Assembly (NCBI GenBank): GCA_036374435.1
Contig: DASUTU010000050.1
Span: forward strand, 1-22,219
DNA: 22,219 nucleotides
Direction of reading: 5' to 3'
DNA from: CALGFI01 sp036374435
GTDB taxonomy: Bacteria > Actinomycetota > UBA4738 > HRBIN12
Below the pieces are notes generated by a model. The model had not been told where the DNA came from, ran no database searches, and worked only from the letters and a program-made list of their open reading frames with translations. The translations under genes were made by a program, and so were the position numbers. Of the stretch, positions 6,320 to 13,357 are shown in pieces (the stretch's first letter is position 1; every line of letters starts with the position of its first letter).

Positions 6320-7120
6320 GTGTCGCGCCGACGGCTCGACAGCGAGCTGGTCCGGCGCGGCCTAGCGACGAGCCGGACCGAGGCGCAGGCCGCCATCCGC
6401 GCGGGGAAGGTCATCGTGGCCGGGTTGCCGGCGGCGAAGGTCTCCATGCTGGTCGATCCCTCCGCCCCGGTCGAGCTCGTCGGCGAGGCCCGGCGGTTCG
6501 TATCGCGCGGCGGAGAGAAGCTCGAGGCCGCGCTGGTGCGGTTCGGGATCGACGCGGCCGACCGTCGTTGCCTGGACGCCGGCGCGTCGACGGGTGGGTT
6601 CACCGACTGCCTCCTCCAGCGGGGCGCGAAGCAGGTCGTGGCGCTCGACGTCGGATACGGCCAGCTGGCCTGGTCGATCCGCACCGACGACCGCGTGACC
6701 GTGCTCGAGCGCACCAACGTCCGCGATCTCACGGTGGCTCACGTGCCGTATTCGCCGGACCTCGTGGTCGCCGACCTGTCGTTCATCTCGCTCACGCTGG
6801 CCGTGCCGCCGCTGGCCGCCGTGGCCGCGGCGGGCGCCGACCTGGTTCTGCTCGTGAAGCCGCAGTTCGAGGCCGGCCCCTCGAGCGTGGGGGCAGGCGG
6901 CGTGGTGCGCGACGCGGACGGGTGGCGTCGCGCCGTCGAGCGCGTCGCCCACTCCTGCGAGGCCGCCGGGCTCGCCCCGGTGGCGGTGATGGCCTCGCCC
7001 CTTCCGGGCCCGGCCGGCAACGTCGAGTTCCCGATGCACGTTCGCAACGCTCGTGGCCCGGCCTCGCTCGATCTCGACGGCGCGCTCCTCGAGGCCGACC
7101 GGGTGGCGGGGGCCGCGTGA
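6320..7120 (+). CDS. tlyA: TlyA-type rRNA 2'-O-methyltransferase (hemolysin A family)
   Basis: 266 aa. An N-terminal S4 RNA-binding domain (about 1-60, starting MSRRRLDSELVRRGL) is followed by an FtsJ/RrmJ-like methyltransferase. The SAM-binding motif is CLDAGASTGGFTD (84-96). Likely catalytic residues are K67 (RGGEKL), D152 (VADLSF) and K180 with E184 (LVKPQFE). In mycobacteria TlyA 2'-O-methylates cytidines in 16S and 23S rRNA and is needed for capreomycin sensitivity. The RLDSELVRRGL start matches the longer actinobacterial type acting on both subunits (family knowledge). GTG 6320 follows the upstream stop by 5 nt with only a weak RBS. It overlaps the NAD kinase start by 4 nt. Confidence 0.95.
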   Translation: MSRRRLDSELVRRGLATSRTEAQAAIRAGKVIVAGLPAAKVSMLVDPSAPVELVGEARRFVSRGGEKLEAALVRFGIDAADRRCLDAGASTGGFTDCLLQRGAKQVVALDVGYGQLAWSIRTDDRVTVLERTNVRDLTVAHVPYSPDLVVADLSFISLTLAVPPLAAVAAAGADLVLLVKPQFEAGPSSVGAGGVVRDADGWRRAVERVAHSCEAAGLAPVAVMASPLPGPAGNVEFPMHVRNARGPASLDLDGALLEADRVAGAA

Positions 7121-7974
7121 GGCGCGTCGGCTTCGTCATCCACCCAGCCCGTCCTGCCGCGCTGGACGCGGCGACGGGGCTGGAGCGGTGGTTGGGGGAT
7201 CGGGACATCGAGGTCCGCCGGTCCGACGGGGCGAGGGAGCAGGGTCCGGCCGCCGATGCGTTCGTGAACGGCCTGGACCTGGTCGTCTCGATCGGAGGGG
7301 ACGGGACGTTCTTGCGGGCCGCTCATCTGGCCTCTCGCGGCGACGTCCCCGTGCTCGGGGTGAAGGTCGGCCGGATCGGCTTCCTGACCGAGGCCGAGCC
7401 GGAGCAGGCCCAGGCGGTCCTGGAGCGGATGTTCGCCGGCACCGCCCGGATCGAGGAGCGTCTGGCGGTGGTCGCCGAGACCGATCTGCCCTCGGTCGAA
7501 CCCCAGTGGGCGATGAACGAGGTGATCGTGGAGAAAGGGACGCGTCACCGGCTCATCCGGCTTGCCGTGTTCGTCGACGACGTGTACGTCACGACCTTCT
7601 CCGCCGACGGGGTCATCGCCGCCACGCCGACCGGTTCGACGGCGTATTCGTTCTCCGCGGGTGGGCCGATCCTCACGCCGTCGTTGCGCTCGTTCGTGGT
7701 GACCCCCATCGCCGCGCACATGGTGTTCGACCGCTCGCTCGTCCTGGGCGAACACCAGCGCGTGACCGTTGAGGTCCTCGGCGAGGAGGCCGGCCTGCTC
7801 TCGGCCGACGGGCGCGAGAGCCTGGAGCTGCCCGTCGGGACGCGGGTCCGCATCGGACCGGCCTCGATGCCGGCCCGGTTCCTTCGACCCGACGACGCGC
7901 CGGCCTTCTTCCAGCTCGTCCGGGACAAGTTCGGCCTGCCCGGTTCGGGCGGGGACGGCGAAGGCGTGCGCTGA
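7117..7974 (+). CDS. nadK: NAD kinase
   Basis: 285 aa. ATP- or polyphosphate-NAD kinase making NADP from NAD. Motifs: SIGGDGTFLRAA (58-69), which includes GGDG; MNEVIVEKG (133-141); ADGVIAATPTGSTAYSFSAGG (163-183), the conserved nucleotide-binding motif. The length is typical for bacteria (about 290). Start GTG 7117 is embedded in the tlyA stop (GTGA), and its stop overlaps the recN ATG by one base, so tlyA-nadK-recN are translationally linked. The same three-gene order is found widely in Gram-positive bacteria. Confidence 0.97.
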   Translation: MRRVGFVIHPARPAALDAATGLERWLGDRDIEVRRSDGAREQGPAADAFVNGLDLVVSIGGDGTFLRAAHLASRGDVPVLGVKVGRIGFLTEAEPEQAQAVLERMFAGTARIEERLAVVAETDLPSVEPQWAMNEVIVEKGTRHRLIRLAVFVDDVYVTTFSADGVIAATPTGSTAYSFSAGGPILTPSLRSFVVTPIAAHMVFDRSLVLGEHQRVTVEVLGEEAGLLSADGRESLELPVGTRVRIGPASMPARFLRPDDAPAFFQLVRDKFGLPGSGGDGEGVR

Positions 7975-9626
7975 TGATTCGTGAGCTCCACATCGACGGC
8001 CTCGGCGTGATCGAGGACCTGGAGCTCGAGCTGGACCCCGGTCTGAACGTGTTGACGGGTGAGACCGGCACCGGCAAGACCATGATCACCGTCGGCCTGG
8101 CGCTGGTGCTCGGGCGGCGGGCCTCGGCGTCGCAGGTTCGGCCGGGCGCTCGGGCCGCCCGGGTCCAGGCGCGCTTCGACGCGCCGGAGCGCGCGGCGCG
8201 GGCGGGGTGGGCGGAGGACGGCGAGGTGGTGTTGTCGCGCACCGTCTCGGCCGACGGAAGGAGCACGGCCCGCATCGGCGGCCAGCTCGCCCCGGTGTCG
8301 GCCCTGGCGGACCTGGCCCAGGGGCTGGTGGAGTTCCACGGACAGCACCAGAGCGCCGCGCTTCGCTCGGCCGCGGCCCAGGCCCGGTTCCTGGACCGAT
8401 GGGCCGGACCGGCCCACGCCGCGGCGGTGGCCCGGCTCCGCGAGGAGCACGACCGGCTGCACGACGCGCGCGAGGCGCTCGCGGCGCTGACCGAACGAGA
8501 CCGTGATCACCGGCGAGAGATCGATCTCCTCGAACACCAGGTGCGCGAGATCGAGGGCGTCGGCCCGCGACCCGGGGAGCTCGAGGAGCTGGGGCTCGAG
8601 GAGGCGCGCCTGGCGCATGCCGAGCGGCTGCTCGAGCTGGCCGGATCGGTCGAGGGGACGCTGGCGGCCGAGGGCGCCGGCGTGGACGCCCTGTCGGTAG
8701 CCGCGGCCGGGTTGCGCTCGATGGCCGATCTGGACGCGCGGACCGCCGGCACGGCCGACCGGGCCGCGGAGCTGGCCGCCTCCGCGGTCGAGCTCGCGAG
8801 GGACGTGCGGGCCTACCGGGAAGGACTCGAGCTGGACCCGGGCCGCCTGGAGGCCGTGCGAGAGCGGATCGGCGCGCTCCAGGGTCTCCGCCGCAAATAC
8901 GGCGATCGAGAGGAAGACGTGCTGGTGTTCCTCGACCGGGCCCGAGGGCGTCTCGAGGAGCTCGAGGGCACGGGGACCGAGCGGGAGCGCCTCGAGGAGG
9001 AGGTCAGGGCCGGGTCCGACCGGGTCTCGGCCCTCGCGGAGGAGGTTTCGGCCGGCCGGCGTGCGGGGGCGCCTCGCCTGGCCGAAGCCCTGGCCGCGGA
9101 GCTTCACGAGCTCGGCATGGACGGGGCCCGGGTGGAGATCGCCCTGGTGGCGAACGCCGAGCCGGGTCCCGGCGGCGCCGAACACGTCGAGCTTCGGCTG
9201 GCCGGCGGGCCAGGGCAGGCCGTGTTGCCGCTCTCGGCCGTGGCCTCCGGCGGGGAGCTCTCCCGCGCCATGCTGGCCTGCCGAAGTGTCCTGGTGGACC
9301 TCGACGACGTCCCGACCCTCGTGTTCGACGAGGTGGATGCGGGCATCGGCGGGTTCGCCGGCGTCGCGGTGGGGCGTCGGCTGGCCGCGCTCGCGGCCAC
9401 GCGCCAGGTCCTCGTCGTCACGCACCTCCCGCAGATCGCCTCGTTCGCCGACCGGCACGTCCGGGTGGAGAAGCGCGACGGCGCCGCGCGCGTGACGGTC
9501 CTGGACGACGCCGGGCGGGTGACGGAGCTCACGCGGATGCTCTCCGGGCGTCCGGGGAGCGAGGCGGCCGCCAGCCACGCCGAGGAGCTCTTGGCGCAGG
9601 CGGGGCGATCCAAGCCGCCGCGCTGA
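7974..9626 (+). CDS. recN: DNA repair protein RecN
   Basis: 550 aa SMC-like ATPase acting in double-strand-break repair. Walker A is GETGTGKTM (29-37; GETGAGKS in many others, so Ala-to-Thr and Ser-to-Thr variants). HGQHQSAAL is the RecN-specific Q-loop motif. Two long coiled-coil arms rich in Glu, Leu and Arg (about 160-380) flank the centre. The ABC signature ASGGELSRAM is at about 423-432, Walker B VFDEVDAGIGG at about 449-459, then VVTHLPQIA as the His switch. Length is normal (550-560). It starts at ATG 7974 overlapping nadK. A 169-nt stretch separates its stop from the first ATG of steA. Confidence 0.97.
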   Translation: MIRELHIDGLGVIEDLELELDPGLNVLTGETGTGKTMITVGLALVLGRRASASQVRPGARAARVQARFDAPERAARAGWAEDGEVVLSRTVSADGRSTARIGGQLAPVSALADLAQGLVEFHGQHQSAALRSAAAQARFLDRWAGPAHAAAVARLREEHDRLHDAREALAALTERDRDHRREIDLLEHQVREIEGVGPRPGELEELGLEEARLAHAERLLELAGSVEGTLAAEGAGVDALSVAAAGLRSMADLDARTAGTADRAAELAASAVELARDVRAYREGLELDPGRLEAVRERIGALQGLRRKYGDREEDVLVFLDRARGRLEELEGTGTERERLEEEVRAGSDRVSALAEEVSAGRRAGAPRLAEALAAELHELGMDGARVEIALVANAEPGPGGAEHVELRLAGGPGQAVLPLSAVASGGELSRAMLACRSVLVDLDDVPTLVFDEVDAGIGGFAGVAVGRRLAALAATRQVLVVTHLPQIASFADRHVRVEKRDGAARVTVLDDAGRVTELTRMLSGRPGSEAAASHAEELLAQAGRSKPPR

Positions 9627-9660
9627 CTCTCGCGACCGGTTGGGGCGCGAGTCCTTCGGA

Positions 9661-9727
9661 TACCCTTTGGTGCCGGACGGAGGACGCCGGGGCCGGAGAC
9701 GGGTTCCGGCGCACCGCACCCAGGAGG
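9661..9727 (+). promoter_or_regulatory. Candidate promoter and RBS region before steA
   Basis: A -10-like TACCCT (9661-9666) follows recN by 34 nt. A perfect AGGAGG lies at 9722-9727, but no ATG, GTG or TTG is placed correctly after it: the codon 8 nt downstream is CTC (9736). The best TTG-type -35 (9640-9645) has only a 15-bp spacer. It is read as an internal promoter of the steA operon with an unresolved start codon. Confidence 0.4.
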
Positions 9728-9795
9728 TCCCCACGCTCACGAGGTCGAGGAGCCTGCTCCGACGGCCGCTGCGGCGGCCGCGGTCGCATCAGGGG

Positions 9796-10950
9796 ATGGC
9801 GCGGGTGGACGCGCGCACGAAACACCTCGTGCAGCGGCTCGAGCCCGGCGACATCGCCGTCATCGACCACGAGGACCTCGATCGCGTCTCGGCCGAGGCG
9901 CTCGTGTTGGCGGGGGTGGCCGGTGTGGTGAACTCGGCCCCCTCGATCAGCGGCCGGTACCCGAATCTCGGCCCGCTCACGCTGCTGGAGGCGGGCGTGC
10001 CGCTGATCGACGGGGTGGGTCCCCTGCTGATGCGGAAGGTTCGCGAGGGGGATCCCCTCCGGCTTGAGGGAGACCGGCTGCTGATCGCGGATCGCCTGGT
10101 CGGAGTGGGGATCCGTCGGAGCGCGAGCGAGGTCCGGGAGGCCATGTCGGAGGCCCGGCTGGCGCTGGCCGAGCGGTTCGAGAGTTTCGCCACCAACACC
10201 CTCGAATACATGCAGCGCGAGCGCGACCTGCTGTTCGGCGGGGCCGGGCTCCCGGCGCTGGACCACGACCTGTCGCAGCGAGCGGTCCTGGTGGTGGTCC
10301 GCGGCACCAACCACCGGGAGGACCTGGCCGCGCTTCGGGGCTACATCCACGACGTCCGGCCCGTGCTGTTGGGCGTCGACGGCGGCGCCGACGCCCTGAT
10401 CGAGGCGGGCTACACGCCCCACCTGATCCTCGGCGACATGGACAGCGTGTCGGACGAGGCCTTGCTGTCGTCGCGGAGACGGAGCGGGCTTCGCCGGCGT
10501 TCGGCCACCGAGCTCGTCCTGCACGCGTACGAAGACGGACGCGCCCCGGGGCGGCAACGCCTGGAGGCCCTGGGCGTCCCCTACAAGGTGGTGGAGGCGG
10601 CGGGCACGAGCGAAGACGTCGCCTTCCTCCTCGCCCACGAGAAGGGCGCCGAGGCCATCGTGGCGGTGGGGAGCCACGGCAACCTTCGCGAGTTCCTGGA
10701 CAAAGGCCGCGCCGGCATGGCGAGCACGTTCCTGGTCCGGCTGCGCGTGGGCGAGATCCTGATGGACGCCAAAGGCGTGTCGCGCGTGTATGCCCCCCGG
10801 ATCCGAACCCGCGACAGCCTCCTCCTGATCGGCGCGGCCATCGTGGCCATGGTCGCGGCCGTGGCGGCCTCGCCCGGCCTCCGCCTGTACGTGACCCAGC
10901 TCTTCCAGAACTTCCGCCAGTGGTTGTTCGATCTCAAGGACCTGCTGTGA
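9796..10950 (+). CDS. steA: SteA-like cytokinesis protein (thiamine-pyrophosphokinase-like fold)
   Basis: 384 aa from the first ATG; the frame is open upstream. Conserved parts: PGDIAVIDHEDLDR (17-30), NSAPSISGRYPNLGP (46-60), LLGVDGGADALIEAG (191-205), LILGDMDSVSD (210-220), DGRAPG (247-252), SHGNLREFLDKGRAGMASTFL (293-313), and one TM helix near the C-terminus (about 341-360). This is the SteA family, which in Corynebacterium works with SteB in the RipA-linked daughter-cell separation pathway. The middle domain resembles thiamine pyrophosphokinase, including DGGAD and GDMDS. A basic insert (about 224-236) follows that motif. The true start may lie at 9736, where a perfect RBS sits but the codon is CTC. 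Other in-frame starts are TTG 9640, TTG 9667 and GTG 9670. Confidence 0.88.
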   Translation: MARVDARTKHLVQRLEPGDIAVIDHEDLDRVSAEALVLAGVAGVVNSAPSISGRYPNLGPLTLLEAGVPLIDGVGPLLMRKVREGDPLRLEGDRLLIADRLVGVGIRRSASEVREAMSEARLALAERFESFATNTLEYMQRERDLLFGGAGLPALDHDLSQRAVLVVVRGTNHREDLAALRGYIHDVRPVLLGVDGGADALIEAGYTPHLILGDMDSVSDEALLSSRRRSGLRRRSATELVLHAYEDGRAPGRQRLEALGVPYKVVEAAGTSEDVAFLLAHEKGAEAIVAVGSHGNLREFLDKGRAGMASTFLVRLRVGEILMDAKGVSRVYAPRIRTRDSLLLIGAAIVAMVAAVAASPGLRLYVTQLFQNFRQWLFDLKDLL

Positions 10951-11867
10951 TCTCCCTGCGGTACCACATCGTCACGATCGTGGCCGTGTTCCTGGCGCTC
11001 GCGGTGGGCACGCTCGTGGGCGGCGCGTTCGTGCAGCCGGTCCTGCAGCGACAGCTCGAAGAACGCACCGACGAGCTCTCGGCCGCGCTCAGCGAACGGC
11101 GTCAGGAGATCGACGAGTTGCGCGCCCAGCTCGACGCCGTGAACTCGTTCGCCGGCGACGCGGCCCCCTACCTGACGACCAACCGGCTCCTGGGGGAGCG
11201 AGTCGTCATCGTGGCGCAGGAGGGGATCGAGGACGCCCTGATCGGCCAGACCCAGCGTTCGCTGGTGGACGCCGGGGCCAGCCTCGTCGCCGTGGTCTCG
11301 GCCGGGCGGGAGCTCGGGTCGGAGGACCCCGAGACCCTGGGCCAGCTGGCCGAGGCCATCGGCAGCACGAGCACGCCCGCCGAGGACCTCGGGCCCTTGG
11401 CGGCGACCATGCTCGCCGACCGGCTGGCCAACGGGTCGGGCGGCGCGAGCGCCGAGGAGGACGTGCTGGCCAGGCTGTTGTCCCAGGGGTTCCTGGCCTC
11501 GATCGGATCCGGGCTCTCCGAGGGAACCCTGGCGGAGGTGGGCGCGGACGGCCAGATCGTGGTCGTGCTCGCCGGCGGCGCCAACGAAACGCCGGCCCTC
11601 CCGCTGGACGCGTTCACGCTGCCCCTGGTCGAGCGCCTCGCGGAGTTGGAGGTGCCGCTGGCCGCCGGGGAATCGTCGACGACCCCGGTCCCGTTCGTGG
11701 CCGAGGTGCGCGGGTCGGGCAACGGGTCCCTGGTGACGGTGGACGATCTCGACCTGGTCGTGGGGGGAGCCGCGCTCGTGCTCGGCCTCGACCGGTTGCT
11801 GCTGACGGGCGAGGGCGGAGCGTACGGCAGCAAAGACGGGGCCGAACCGCTCCCTCCACTGCCGTGA
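10947..11867 (+). CDS. steB: SteB/MctB family protein (copper transporter-like, DUF3186)
   Basis: 306 aa. A short N-terminus (MISLRYH) precedes one TM helix (about 8-28), then a coiled coil (QRQLEERTDELSAALSE..., about 34-68) and a soluble extracytoplasmic domain of about 230 residues ending in a loose Gly/Pro tail. It follows SteA, as in other Actinobacteria. The M. tuberculosis homologue (Rv1698) was named MctB for effects on copper and is often annotated as a copper transporter. The single-span, coiled-coil architecture fits the cell-separation role reported for SteB in Corynebacterium better. GTG 10947 overlaps the steA stop (GTGA). Confidence 0.85.
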   Translation: MISLRYHIVTIVAVFLALAVGTLVGGAFVQPVLQRQLEERTDELSAALSERRQEIDELRAQLDAVNSFAGDAAPYLTTNRLLGERVVIVAQEGIEDALIGQTQRSLVDAGASLVAVVSAGRELGSEDPETLGQLAEAIGSTSTPAEDLGPLAATMLADRLANGSGGASAEEDVLARLLSQGFLASIGSGLSEGTLAEVGADGQIVVVLAGGANETPALPLDAFTLPLVERLAELEVPLAAGESSTTPVPFVAEVRGSGNGSLVTVDDLDLVVGGAALVLGLDRLLLTGEGGAYGSKDGAEPLPPLP

Positions 11868-12538
11868 GCCGCGTGGTCGCCCTCGTGGCCGCCCGGGACG
11901 AGGCCCACCGCGTCCACGCCACGGTCGACGCCCTGCGCGAGCTCGACGCCGTCTCGGAGGTCGTGGTCGTGGACGACGGGTCCCGGGACGATACGGCAGC
12001 CCGGGCGCTCGCCGCTGGAGCGACGGTGCTCCGCCTGGACCACCCGCGGGGCAAAGGCCGGGCGCTCGAGGGGGCACTCGACCGGCTGCCGGGAGCCGAC
12101 GTGTGGCTGTTCGCCGACGGCGACCTTGGGGAGTCGGCCGGAGCCCTGGCCGCCGTGCTCGAGCCGGTCCAGTCGGGCCAGGCCGACGTCGCGGTGGCTG
12201 TGTTCCCCGCCGGCGAGGGCGGCGGGTTCGGGCTGGTGAAGCGCTCGGCCGCCCGGGCCGTGCGGCTGCTGGGCGGCATCGAGGTCCGCGAGCCGTTGTC
12301 CGGCCAACGCGCCGTGAGCGACAAGGCCCTGGAGGTCGTCCGGCCCTTGGCCCGCGGGTTCGGCCTCGAGACCGCCATGACGATCGACGCCGCCCGGGCC
12401 GGCCTCCGGGTGGTCGAGGTTCCCGCACCGCTCACTCATCGGCCGACGTTCCGCGACCTGGCCGGGTTCACCCACCGAGGGCGCCAGGGATGGGACATCG
12501 TCCGGGCCGTCGTCCCCCGGGCGCTCGGGTTGCGATGA
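11864..12538 (+). CDS. GT2 family glycosyltransferase
   Basis: 224 aa GT-A fold enzyme. Nucleotide-sugar motifs are EVVVVDDGSRDDT (32-44) and LFADGDLGE (82-90, the DxD position). A characteristic EPLSGQRAVS (143-152) and GFGLETAMTIDA (165-176) follow, as in dolichyl-phosphate-mannose-synthase-like and glucosyl-3-phosphoglycerate-synthase-like members. No TM anchor is seen, so it is probably cytosolic or peripheral. The likely product is a polyprenyl-phosphate sugar or similar, which would feed the membrane enzyme encoded next. Donor and acceptor cannot be read. It overlaps steB by 4 nt (GTGA) and the next gene by 4 nt (ATGA). Confidence 0.85.
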   Translation: MSRVVALVAARDEAHRVHATVDALRELDAVSEVVVVDDGSRDDTAARALAAGATVLRLDHPRGKGRALEGALDRLPGADVWLFADGDLGESAGALAAVLEPVQSGQADVAVAVFPAGEGGGFGLVKRSAARAVRLLGGIEVREPLSGQRAVSDKALEVVRPLARGFGLETAMTIDAARAGLRVVEVPAPLTHRPTFRDLAGFTHRGRQGWDIVRAVVPRALGLR

Positions 12539-13272
12539 GGTGGGGCCGCCTGGCGGCGGCGAACTACCGGGGGCTCCCGGCACCCCGCGTGCTCGGCCTG
12601 GCCCTGGCCGGCGCGGCGGCCGGCGGGACGGTCGCGCTCGCCGTCGCTCGCGACGTGGGTGCCGCGGGGTGGGGGGCCCTGGCGGGGTGCCTGCTGGTGT
12701 CCGCGGCGGGGCTGGTGGACGACCTGGCACCCTCCGGGCCACGCGGGTTGCGAGGCCACCTGGCGGCCGTCGCCGGGGGGCGAGTGACGACCGGCATCCT
12801 CAAGATCGTGGTCACCGCGGGCGCGGCCGTGGTCGTGCTGGCGCTGCAACCCGAACGCCCCGGGTACGTCCGCGTTGCCGGCGTCGTGCTGCTGGCGGGG
12901 GCCGCGAACGCGTGGAACGGGCTCGACGTCCGGCCGGGCCGCGCCCTGAAGGCGTTCCTGATCCCCGCGCTGGCGTTCCTGGTGTGGGGCGACCTCGACC
13001 GGGCCCCCGCGATCGCCGGGTTGTTCCTCGGGGCGGTGCTCGTGCTCCCGCTCGACCTGGGCGAGCGCGCCATGTTGGGCGACGCCGGGTCCAACCTGCT
13101 CGGGTTCGCGGCCGGGGTGGCCCTGGCCGACGTCCTGCCCGACCCCTGGGTGGTCGTGGCGGCGGCCGTCGCCGTGGGACTGAACGTGCTGGCCGAGACG
13201 GTCACGTTCAGCCGGATCATCGAGTCGACGCCGCCACTGCGCTTCGTCGACCGCCTGGGGCGACGGGCCTGA
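12535..13272 (+). CDS. Short MraY/WecA-like phospho-glycosyl transferase (PNPT)
   Basis: 245 aa, strongly hydrophobic with about eight predicted TM segments. Superfamily motifs: GLVDDL (59-64; Mg-binding D62, D63), ANAWNGLDVRPG (124-135, NxxNxxD type) and MLGDAGSNLLGF (180-191). These enzymes transfer a sugar-1-phosphate from a nucleotide sugar to polyprenyl phosphate. MraY and WecA are about 360 residues with 10-11 TM helices, so this is a reduced form. The MraY-specific His-rich loop is not seen. The C-terminus FSRIIESTPPLRFVDRLGR resembles a less studied subfamily. Start ATG 12535 overlaps the GT2 stop. Its substrate may not be a peptidoglycan precursor. Confidence 0.82.
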   Translation: MRWGRLAAANYRGLPAPRVLGLALAGAAAGGTVALAVARDVGAAGWGALAGCLLVSAAGLVDDLAPSGPRGLRGHLAAVAGGRVTTGILKIVVTAGAAVVVLALQPERPGYVRVAGVVLLAGAANAWNGLDVRPGRALKAFLIPALAFLVWGDLDRAPAIAGLFLGAVLVLPLDLGERAMLGDAGSNLLGFAAGVALADVLPDPWVVVAAAVAVGLNVLAETVTFSRIIESTPPLRFVDRLGRRA

Positions 13273-13340
13273 GGTAGCCATCCCACCGCCTCGGCAGGAG
13301 GTTTTCGGACCGAACGCGCAGGATCGTCGTCGCCCTCTGC

Positions 13341-13346
13341 TACGAT
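13341..13346 (+). promoter_or_regulatory. Candidate -10 box of pyrG
   Basis: TACGAT lies 11 nt before the GTG start, in the 85-bp gap after the PNPT gene. The transcript would have a leader of only a few nucleotides. The initial transcribed bases do not include the GGGC start used for reiterative-transcription control of pyrG in some Gram-positives. No clear -35. Confidence 0.4.
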
Positions 13347-13357
13347 GCCATCCCGAG

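Noticed and set aside
7545..9740. Antisense open frame of 731 codons across nadK and recN
   Set aside because: It lies opposite two genes with complete family motifs, has no recognisable domains and a His/Arg/Gly/Pro-rich composition typical of shadow frames in GC-rich DNA.
10947..11867. Naming the SteB homologue a copper transporter
   Set aside because: It has a single TM helix and coiled coil, no transporter-like membrane domain and no obvious Cys/Met/His copper motif. The genomic pairing with SteA supports a cell-separation role instead.
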